Source of the DNA: Lachnospiraceae bacterium
GTDB taxonomy: Bacteria; Bacillota; Clostridia; Lachnospirales; Lachnospiraceae
Assembly: GCA_017477805.1 (NCBI GenBank)
Contig: JAFUUM010000074.1
Location: 1-6,715, forward strand
Direction of reading: 5' to 3'
DNA: 6,715 nucleotides
The first letter of the stretch is position 1. Each line of letters starts with the position of its first letter. Below, in pieces: positions 1 through 6,167 of the stretch. Both the position numbers and the translations under genes were made by a program. Below the pieces are notes generated by a model. It searched no databases. It was not told where the DNA came from and saw only the letters and a program-made list of their open reading frames with translations.

Positions 1-39
1 ATTTGCTTCATATACTCTTTTTTTCAGTTCTTCTAACAT
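1..39 (-). CDS. araD: L-ribulose-5-phosphate 4-epimerase, first 13 codons (partial, cut by left edge)
   Basis: Reading the minus strand from the ATG at 39-37, the frame is open to the window edge and gives MLEELKKRVYEAN. From memory, E. coli AraD begins MLEDLKRQVLEAN, which matches at 9 of 13 positions with conservative changes at most others. The family enzyme is a zinc class II aldolase-fold epimerase that converts L-ribulose-5-phosphate to D-xylulose-5-phosphate in the cytoplasm, the last step of bacterial L-arabinose breakdown. A GGAG at 51-48 lies 8 nt before the ATG, a good ribosome binding site. The start lies inside the last codons of the 733-residue membrane gene (7-nt overlap, 33-39), so the gene is probably translationally coupled to it and shares its transcript. 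The GH127 arabinofuranosidase upstream supports the call. The related ascorbate-pathway epimerases (UlaF/SgbE type) start similarly and cannot be excluded from 13 residues; the catalytic metal-binding histidines are outside the window. Confidence 0.7.
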   Translation of the reverse strand, partial: MLEELKKRVYEAN

Positions 40-2234
40 AATCCCGTCTCCATTATTCTTTTTTTCTTTTGCTTATTCCATATATAAATGATAACGCCAG
101 CCGATGTCAGCGCCGTGACCACGTACGATACCTTCCAATACCAGGGCTCAAAAAAACGCACGGAAACAGTTCCATTGTACCCCACCGGAACGATCACCGA
201 AAGATGTCCACCGTCTCCCGGCATAAGTTCTAAACTTCCCTGCTCTCCAAACGCCTTGTAACCTTTGTAAGCATTTAAGGGGATCATGAAACTTTTTTCA
301 GTCGAACTCTTCTCAACAGTAAAATCAACGCTGAGAGGCCCCACTGTCACATCGGACACCAAACCATCCGCGGCTGCCGAGAGAAGATCCCTTGCCGCTT
401 CATCCTGTGAGGATACGGTTTTCGGAAGATAATCTATAGTAGCGATATTGGAATCATCATTGATACAGGTAGCCCGATCTGCAACCTTGATAAATTCGCT
501 GCAATAAGATACGGACTGCAATAAATTCACCGCCAGGATCGCCGCCCCGATCAAGTATGCCATTTCTTTCCGGTAATTCGATTTTGCCGCGAGGAAAACT
601 TCCATCCCCAGTGCAGCCAACAGAATGCACGAGATCATCAGATACCGCCACGGGAACTGAACCCGCATGATGAAACGATACAGATTTTCCGCATGCTCGG
701 CCAGCAGATAGTAAGGAACCACCGTTGTTGAGATCAAAAGCGAAATGATACACAGGATCAATTCTGTCTTGATGATCTGACGACGTTTCAGGTCTTCCCG
801 GAACAACAGGATACCTGCCATAAACAGGATCGCGAGAGAAGCGATGCCCACACTCAGCGGCATATCTTCCTGTACTTCCAAAAGTCTCGATGCGCCCGTC
901 ACATTATATTTCGTTGTAAACAACTGTCCCAACGAGGCTGCGTGTCCGTATCCGTACCAGATCTCATAATCGTTTTCCACAATTGGAACGTGTATCCAAT
1001 AATCGAGAAAGGGGATCGTGAAATTCAGTGTCAGCAACGCGCACAAGGAAACAGCCTTGCCGATCTCCTTCAACGTAGATAAGCATATTGTCTGTCGGAA
1101 TCGGATGATGGCAAACAGCAGTAAGAATTCCAAAACCACAATAGACGAGAGCAAATGCGACTGGATAATACCCGCCATGCCGATGGCCAAATGAAAGAAG
1201 CCTTTTCCCTTCTCATGATATATGATCCAGCATCCGCAGATGACCAAAGGGAAAAATACCATCGCGGTATACTCTCCCACCGCGGAACGGGTGTACACAT
1301 CATTCAAACGATAGATCCCGGAAGTATAGAGTGCTGCCGTAGCAGAGGCGATCAACTTATCTTCCGTCATCCTGCGAAAACAAAATACAGAAATAATGTA
1401 CGTGAGCAAGCTGACAGCAAACCCATAGATCGCGTATGCCGTTCGAAGTTTCACACCCAGGATATACAGGATCGCCGGCAGATATAAGAATAAGTCCGGA
1501 TAAAACACTCCCGCTGCATAACCATACCCGTTATTACCACCGGGATATATCTTTACGGGGAAAATGCCCGACCGGAGTCCCTCTGCTATGGCTACGATCC
1601 TTTTTAAATGAAAGTCCAGATCAGCTTTGGGCGATAAGATCAACCCGTTGTTCGTCAGCAGCGGCATATTTACGATAAAGAGGATACAGGCCGCAAACAG
1701 AACATATTTCCCCTCTTTTTTCCATAACCGGTCCCATTGCTGCTTTCGAAACAGAAGAACAAAAACCAGAAGATCCAGCACGGAAAACCAGAAAACTGCC
1801 ACTGCCAAAGCGTGTACAGCTGTTTTCAGTGCATCGTATTCTAAAGAATAACTATAAACATAGATATCCGCAAAATCACCCTCACGCCCCAGGTACATCC
1901 AGATCCCTACGTTATCGGTGTCCACATAGAGGTTCCATTCCTTCCGGTTTGTTCCGGGCTTAAGCTTCTGCTCATCCATCTCAAAGGAATACTGCTGCTT
2001 TTGGTCACATGCCGTCCCGCGTATAAAGAAATAGGTATCTTCATCATCGTAGGTCTGCACGTCACAGTCTATTTGGCATTTATAGATCCCTTTGTTCAGG
2101 CTTACTTCCTTCGTGATATCATATTCCGCAAATCCACAGGAAAGATCATGTCTGAACTGTATGCTCATCATGATCATTTCCACGAGGATCAAAAGCACAT
2201 ACAGGAAGATCAAAAGTTTCTTTCGTTCCTTCAT
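33..2234 (-). CDS. Polytopic membrane protein, PTPS-related (PF10131) GT-C-like family
   Basis: A 733-residue integral membrane protein. Seen: an N-terminal membrane segment (about 7-26), a soluble, probably extracytoplasmic segment (about 30-130, with cysteines at 33, 53, 57 and 76), then roughly a dozen hydrophobic segments between 138 and 575, a second soluble beta-rich region (about 580-698), a last membrane helix (about 701-718) and a basic tail (KQKKKR). Motifs typical of this family are an acidic ADLDFHLKR loop (D205, D207) after the third helix, GYGYAAGVFYPDLFLY (236-251), YTRSAVGEY (314-322), QSHLLS (358-363) and QFPWRY (526-531). Pfam calls the family '6-pyruvoyl-tetrahydropterin synthase related', a misleading name because nothing here suggests pterin chemistry. 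The fold resembles GT-C enzymes that use lipid-linked sugars on the outer face of the membrane, so transfer of a sugar to an envelope glycan is plausible but unproven. The start is supported by AGGGGG (2245-2240), 5 nt before the ATG. It overlaps the upstream membrane gene by ATGA, and its end overlaps the araD-like start. Confidence 0.85.
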   Translation of the reverse strand: MKERKKLLIFLYVLLILVEMIMMSIQFRHDLSCGFAEYDITKEVSLNKGIYKCQIDCDVQTYDDEDTYFFIRGTACDQKQQYSFEMDEQKLKPGTNRKEWNLYVDTDNVGIWMYLGREGDFADIYVYSYSLEYDALKTAVHALAVAVFWFSVLDLLVFVLLFRKQQWDRLWKKEGKYVLFAACILFIVNMPLLTNNGLILSPKADLDFHLKRIVAIAEGLRSGIFPVKIYPGGNNGYGYAAGVFYPDLFLYLPAILYILGVKLRTAYAIYGFAVSLLTYIISVFCFRRMTEDKLIASATAALYTSGIYRLNDVYTRSAVGEYTAMVFFPLVICGCWIIYHEKGKGFFHLAIGMAGIIQSHLLSSIVVLEFLLLFAIIRFRQTICLSTLKEIGKAVSLCALLTLNFTIPFLDYWIHVPIVENDYEIWYGYGHAASLGQLFTTKYNVTGASRLLEVQEDMPLSVGIASLAILFMAGILLFREDLKRRQIIKTELILCIISLLISTTVVPYYLLAEHAENLYRFIMRVQFPWRYLMISCILLAALGMEVFLAAKSNYRKEMAYLIGAAILAVNLLQSVSYCSEFIKVADRATCINDDSNIATIDYLPKTVSSQDEAARDLLSAAADGLVSDVTVGPLSVDFTVEKSSTEKSFMIPLNAYKGYKAFGEQGSLELMPGDGGHLSVIVPVGYNGTVSVRFFEPWYWKVSYVVTALTSAGVIIYIWNKQKKKRIMETGLC

Positions 2235-4033
2235 ATGCTCCCCCTGTTATTTCCGAAAACCGGCCATTTAACCACTGCACGGAGCGAGAATAGTGTGTAT
2301 TCAAGCATCATTAGAAACAGGAACCACAGAAGACACCAGAAGATCCGATAGATCCATCCTGCAGGATGGACTCTGTAGGTGAGGGTCATCAACGTCTCAA
2401 AAGAACTCTGCGAAAACTCCTCGGATGCTGTCGTAAAGTTCACCCATACAGTGACCGGCTCCTTCACGTTGACCGTGGACAACTTCATGGTATAGGGTTG
2501 ACCCGGCTTCAGATCCCAATTTGCATCCAGAGTATGGTCCCGCTCAACTTCACCGTCCTTGTTTCCTTCAAATTCTCCCCTGTAGGTCTCAGAATCGTTG
2601 AAGACGCAGATACCCAGGCCGCCCTCGCCCGGTGTTTCATACACCAGGCTGATCTGCTTCAGATGCCTGTGCTGGGGAGTAAATACCATTTCCAGAGCAT
2701 CCTCCTGCCCCGGCTCAATCTGGAGTGGAAGTTGTTCGCCCTCGAAATTACTGACACTCAGATCTTCCCATGTCATCGTCAAAAACAGAGCTGCCGAAAC
2801 AAGCATGGTTAAACCGGCAATAACAACATTTTTGACGGATATTTTCTTATTGTTTTCCTTATGTCCGATCACGGAAAGTGAAAAAGCCAGAAAAGCAGCC
2901 ACTCCCGCAAGACAGGTTCTCCAGGTGAAGAAATGATGAGTATATGAGTGTTCAAAAACTACCATGTACCACGCGAGGGGCGAAACAGCGATCAGGAAAT
3001 AAGCCGCTGCCTTTTTCTGTACCGTCAGTCCATATTTGATAACTCCCACTATAATACAGACTGCGATACCACAGATGACTAGGCCGTAGGGCAGCAAAAT
3101 GACAGGCTTATAATTCATAACAAGGCCTTTCAGCCTCTCATATAATCCTTCCGAAGCACCGGACATAAACAGCACTTCATTTATGCCATCCTCAATACCA
3201 TCCGACCGGCCAAACAGTACAGCGACCACGAATTTTTCTATCCAGAATCCTGCATAGCCCAAAATCCAGAACAAACCGGATTTGATAACTTTCACGACAT
3301 GGCCTTCTTTCGCGATCACCACAAGGAGTGTTGCGGGGAAAGCCCAGGTGATCAGCGGGAAAGTAAGAAGATCAAAGTATGCGGTCAGCATTCCCGTAGC
3401 AAGAAACAGAAAACAATATCTCTCATTTTCCAAAAGACGGGAAGCAAACTGTAACAGCAGGATCGAAGATACCACTGCGATATCAAATACAAGGCTGTAT
3501 TGCAAACAGTTTCCAAGTGCTTCGGGTGTCGACAGATAATACATCAAAAACACCGCGGCAGCGGCTCGTTTTTTTCCGGTCACTTCCAGCAGTTTCAGCG
3601 CAAGAATACCTACAAGGATCAGTTGTACTCCGAAGTTTAAAAGCCTCAATTCCGAAAGATCTAAAATTGCGAGAAGAGGTCTCCAGACAATTGCATATCC
3701 ATGCCAGTATCTGGTATATCCCCCAACCCAGGATGCATGCTGAAAAATATTGGTTTCCGGGTTTTCAAGACAGAAATCCAGGATGAGGCGGTCTGTTCCA
3801 AAGTCCATAACATCCGGATAATACGAATGGAAATGCTCATGCTTGGCAGCCGTATGGATCGTTTCCCGGGGATACCATCCCTCCGCCTCGAAGGTTTCGA
3901 GAATTTGCGAACTTCTCTCTTCCGGAATCCCGATCAAAAAAACACTGCCCAATAAAAGGATCCCGGCACAGGCGGAAAGGATGAATATACCGATCACGAT
4001 CCCTATTGATCTTATTGCTTTTCCCGTTTTCAT
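2231..4033 (-). CDS. Polytopic membrane protein with extracytoplasmic C-terminal beta domain, function unknown
   Basis: A 600-residue integral membrane protein. Seen: an N-terminal membrane helix (about 10-35), a hydrophilic probably extracytoplasmic loop (36-108) with conserved-looking acidic and aromatic residues (D74, D77, D81), then YWHGY with RPL (109-120), and about eight or nine hydrophobic segments between 113 and 420, including AYFDLLTFPL (218-227) and HSYTHHFFTWR (362-372). A hydrophilic, probably beta-sandwich region (about 425-550) and one last helix (about 560-585) follow. The motif set resembles an uncharacterised Firmicutes membrane family with GT-C-like topology found near envelope glycan genes; I recognise the type but know no assigned substrate. 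It starts 7 nt after the GH127 stop codon, and its ribosome site TTGGAG (4049-4044) lies in the last GH127 codons, 10 nt before the ATG, implying translational coupling. Its stop overlaps the next membrane gene's start (ATGA). A glycosyltransferase or glycan-assembly role is inferred from topology only. Confidence 0.8.
   Translation of the reverse strand: MKTGKAIRSIGIVIGIFILSACAGILLLGSVFLIGIPEERSSQILETFEAEGWYPRETIHTAAKHEHFHSYYPDVMDFGTDRLILDFCLENPETNIFQHASWVGGYTRYWHGYAIVWRPLLAILDLSELRLLNFGVQLILVGILALKLLEVTGKKRAAAAVFLMYYLSTPEALGNCLQYSLVFDIAVVSSILLLQFASRLLENERYCFLFLATGMLTAYFDLLTFPLITWAFPATLLVVIAKEGHVVKVIKSGLFWILGYAGFWIEKFVVAVLFGRSDGIEDGINEVLFMSGASEGLYERLKGLVMNYKPVILLPYGLVICGIAVCIIVGVIKYGLTVQKKAAAYFLIAVSPLAWYMVVFEHSYTHHFFTWRTCLAGVAAFLAFSLSVIGHKENNKKISVKNVVIAGLTMLVSAALFLTMTWEDLSVSNFEGEQLPLQIEPGQEDALEMVFTPQHRHLKQISLVYETPGEGGLGICVFNDSETYRGEFEGNKDGEVERDHTLDANWDLKPGQPYTMKLSTVNVKEPVTVWVNFTTASEEFSQSSFETLMTLTYRVHPAGWIYRIFWCLLWFLFLMMLEYTLFSLRAVVKWPVFGNNRGSI
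2238..2245 (-). promoter_or_regulatory. Ribosome binding site of the 733-residue membrane gene, inside the upstream gene
   Basis: AGGGGGAG on the minus strand lies within the last codons of the 600-residue membrane gene and immediately before the ATGA stop/start overlap. This strong site at the overlap suggests reinitiation and near-equal production of the two membrane proteins. Confidence 0.7.
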
Positions 4034-4040
4034 TAACTAA

Positions 4041-6029
4041 TTACTCCAATTGAAAATCATCATATTTTATAAACACCGTCATCTCGCCTTCGCCCCGGTT
4101 TGCCCAGGCATAGTACGGGATCCATTTGAGATCGACTTCCGTTTTACTGTATGCGCGGCTCCGGATCTTCCGGTAAAGTGCGGTGTTTTCTCCGGGTTTC
4201 TTCCGCATCCCCTTGGCAGTGATCACACCGATATTACCCAGTGTCCCCTGCTCTCTTGCGTAAGTAAACTCCGTATCGGCAGATACCGCAAGGGTCTCCA
4301 GATCCTTGCCGTTATCGGCTTCCTCAAGACAGTATACCACAGGCCCCCTCATCAAAGCGGCTTTTCCGGCCATGCTTTCCACAAAGGGATTTGCTGCGTA
4401 GAGTTCCGGTTTCAGTTCAAATCTGAAAATGATCTCTTCTCCCGTAAACGGTCCCTGCAGGTAAACATATCCCTTCTCGGGATCCGTCTCGACTTTTTGG
4501 CCTCCTCTGGTCAGCGTATATGCTGCTTTTGTCGCAGAGGATACCACACCGTCATCCGCAAGGAATCCGGGTATACGGATACCGACTTTCATCCCGTCCG
4601 ATCCCGTCACTTTGATCCGGATCGTCCCATCGTGCGGATACTCCGTTTCCTGAGCGATAAAAGCCCTGCTGCCGGAAACCTCAAATTCAGCTTCGCTTCC
4701 GATAAACAGGTTCACCAGGATCGTATCATCCTTAAGGGTATAGATATACTGATCCAGACTGGTCAGCAGCCTCGCCAGATTGGGAGGACAGCAGGCACAG
4801 CCCAGCCAGGAAGGTCTCACGGGCTTCACATGAGTCTTTAACGGATCGTTCTTGATCTTACGGGGATCCACAGACAGGGGATTCACATAAAAGAAATGCT
4901 TTCCGTCAAGGGCCATACCGGAGATCGTTCCGTTATACAGCTCCCGTTCCATCACATCCGCATATTCCGATCTGCTCTCGCACCGGAGCATCTGCCTGGC
5001 CCAAAATACCATGCCCACACTGGCACAGGTCTCACAGTACATGGTCCCAAGGGGCAGATCGTAATCGGAGGTAAAGGCCTCTCCGTTTGCCGTTGAACCG
5101 ATACCGCCGGTGATATACATCTGGCGCTTTGTCACATCTTCCCACAGACGTTTGCAGGCATCGAGATATTCCTGATCTCCTGTTTCCGCTGCCAGATCCG
5201 CCATGGCGGTGGTCAGATAGACCTGACGGACAGCATGGCCTCTGGCCACAGTCTGTTTTGTAACATCAACATCCGCCTGGAGATACCGCCCGTCACCGTT
5301 TCCGATGCCCCATGCAGACTCTCTGTGGGGGTCTTCCTCCAACTGTTTTTTGAAAAAGGGCATCACGGATCCGCGGATATCCATAAAGTATTTAGCAAGG
5401 TCCAGATACCGTTTTTCTCCCGTACTGCGGTAAAGCTTCAAAAGGCCGATCTCAACTTCTTCATGGCCGTCGGTGCCTTCGATCTTTCCGGGTCCAAAGT
5501 TCCGGACCAGACAGTCTGCCCATTTTTTCGCGACCTCCAGAACCTTTTCGTTTCCCGTCACCGCATGATATGCCGTTGCCGCTTCAAAGAAATGTCCTGC
5601 ACAGTATAATTCATGGGCCTCACCCAGTCTTTTGAATTTCAGATCCGGACAGCGGAGCTGGATATAAGTATGAAGATAGCCATCCTCATCCTGGGCTTCC
5701 GCAATGAGATCCACGGTCTCATCCGCGATCTTTTGAAGTTCCGGATCCGGATGCTCCTGCAGGGAATACGCTACGGCTTCCAGCCATTTATAGACATCGC
5801 TGTCCTGGAAGATCCAGCCGTAATGCTCCCCTTTTGTTCTTCCGGCCGCGATCTTTAAGTTCTCAATGGCATGGCTCTTTTCCGAGGGAGAACCTCCATC
5901 GGTACGTTCCTTTTCAATGGTGATCCCCGCACGGTCGTTTAATACATTCCACTGATAGGGGATCATCTCCGATCTTACCAGTTCCCGGTAATTGCTCCAA
6001 AATCCGTCTTTGATCTCAACCTTCTCCAT
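4041..6029 (-). CDS. GH127 (DUF1680) beta-L-arabinofuranosidase, cytoplasmic
   Basis: A 662-residue enzyme of glycoside hydrolase family 127, the family of Bifidobacterium longum HypBA1 (about 658 residues), which releases L-arabinose from beta-1,2-linked arabinofuranosyl groups of plant hydroxyproline-rich glycoproteins by a retaining mechanism with a cysteine nucleophile on zinc. The fold is an (alpha/alpha)6 barrel followed by beta domains. Family landmarks in this numbering: IPYQWNVLNDR near the start, SHAIENLKIAAG, FQDSDVYKWLE, GEAFTSDYDLP with acid/base candidate E317, YCETCAS with zinc ligands E333 and C335, LGCACCPPN with nucleophile candidate C413 and zinc ligand C414, and PYYAWANRGEGEM near the C-terminus. 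These fall 4-5 residues before HypBA1's E322, E338, C340, C417 and C418, so the active site looks complete. No signal peptide or membrane segment is seen, so it probably acts on imported oligosaccharides. I chose the ATG at 6029 because GAGAGGG (6041-6035) precedes it by 5 nt and the family begins here; the ATG at 6095 would add 22 atypical residues and overlaps the likely promoter. Some GH127/DUF1680 relatives have other substrates. Confidence 0.93.
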   Translation of the reverse strand: MEKVEIKDGFWSNYRELVRSEMIPYQWNVLNDRAGITIEKERTDGGSPSEKSHAIENLKIAAGRTKGEHYGWIFQDSDVYKWLEAVAYSLQEHPDPELQKIADETVDLIAEAQDEDGYLHTYIQLRCPDLKFKRLGEAHELYCAGHFFEAATAYHAVTGNEKVLEVAKKWADCLVRNFGPGKIEGTDGHEEVEIGLLKLYRSTGEKRYLDLAKYFMDIRGSVMPFFKKQLEEDPHRESAWGIGNGDGRYLQADVDVTKQTVARGHAVRQVYLTTAMADLAAETGDQEYLDACKRLWEDVTKRQMYITGGIGSTANGEAFTSDYDLPLGTMYCETCASVGMVFWARQMLRCESRSEYADVMERELYNGTISGMALDGKHFFYVNPLSVDPRKIKNDPLKTHVKPVRPSWLGCACCPPNLARLLTSLDQYIYTLKDDTILVNLFIGSEAEFEVSGSRAFIAQETEYPHDGTIRIKVTGSDGMKVGIRIPGFLADDGVVSSATKAAYTLTRGGQKVETDPEKGYVYLQGPFTGEEIIFRFELKPELYAANPFVESMAGKAALMRGPVVYCLEEADNGKDLETLAVSADTEFTYAREQGTLGNIGVITAKGMRKKPGENTALYRKIRSRAYSKTEVDLKWIPYYAWANRGEGEMTVFIKYDDFQLE
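4044..4049 (-). promoter_or_regulatory. Ribosome binding site of the 600-residue membrane gene, inside the GH127 3' end
   Basis: TTGGAG on the minus strand overlaps the last codons of GH127 (before its TAA at 4043-4041) and lies 10 nt before the ATG at 4033-4031. With only 7 nt between the two genes there is no room for a separate promoter, so the membrane genes are most simply read from the GH127 transcript. Confidence 0.7.
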
Positions 6030-6034
6030 AATGT

Positions 6035-6041
6035 CCCTCTC
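6035..6041 (-). promoter_or_regulatory. Ribosome binding site that decides the GH127 start
   Basis: GAGAGGG on the minus strand ends 5 nt before the ATG at 6029-6027. The alternative in-frame ATG at 6095-6093 has no comparable purine-rich site (the upstream bases read TTCCATTTGTTTTGGGCT around it) and would lie upstream of the predicted transcription start. Confidence 0.75.
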
Positions 6042-6083
6042 GATAACCCAAAACCTTGTAAAATCGATAATTGTCCGTATATC

Positions 6084-6112
6084 AGAATAGCCCAAAACAA
6101 ATGGAATGTCTA
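6084..6112 (-). promoter_or_regulatory. Candidate sigma-A promoter for the GH127 / membrane protein / araD unit
   Basis: On the minus strand, TAGACA (6112-6107, 5 of 6 matches to TTGACA) is followed after exactly 17 bp by TATTCT (6089-6084, 4 of 6 matches to TATAAT). Initiation would fall near 6077, giving a leader of about 48 nt before the ATG at 6029. The position directly after the terminator is where a promoter is needed. The -10 is weak, and other AT-rich hexamers in 6060-6100 could serve instead, so the exact boxes are uncertain although a promoter in 6060-6120 is likely. Confidence 0.45.
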
Positions 6113-6119
6113 TTCAGAC

Positions 6120-6149
6120 AAAAAGGCGGTACCCCTTGGGATACCGCCT
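6120..6149 (-). terminator. Intrinsic (Rho-independent) terminator after the right-edge gene
   Basis: On the minus strand, AGGCGGTA (6149-6142), a one-base bulge (6141), CCC (6140-6138), a 3-nt loop (6137-6135), GGG (6134-6132) and TACCGCCT (6131-6124) form an 11-bp GC-rich stem. It runs straight into TTTT (6123-6120), giving five T residues with the last stem base. It lies 19 nt after the stop codon of the right-edge gene and ahead of the GH127 promoter region, so it separates two transcription units. The other strand has a weaker T run (6153-6156), but no plus-strand gene needs it. Confidence 0.85.
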
Positions 6150-6167
6150 CTGTTTTCCTTATGTTTC

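Noticed and set aside
457..753. Minus-strand 98-codon frame inside the 733-residue membrane gene
   Set aside because: It is out of frame with a long coherent membrane protein, and its product shows no domain or membrane pattern.
33..2234. Pterin biosynthesis role for the 733-residue protein, as the family name suggests
   Set aside because: The protein is a polytopic membrane protein with GT-C-like motifs and no pterin synthase features; the family label is historical.
4050..4841. A 263-codon plus-strand open frame antisense to GH127
   Set aside because: It lies wholly opposite a strongly supported gene, has low-complexity shadow composition, no recognisable domain and no ribosome site of note.
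6124..6149. The hairpin as a riboswitch or attenuator of the GH127 unit
   Set aside because: It lies upstream of the likely promoter and directly after the previous gene's stop, with a simple stem plus T run; no alternative antiterminator pairing is visible.
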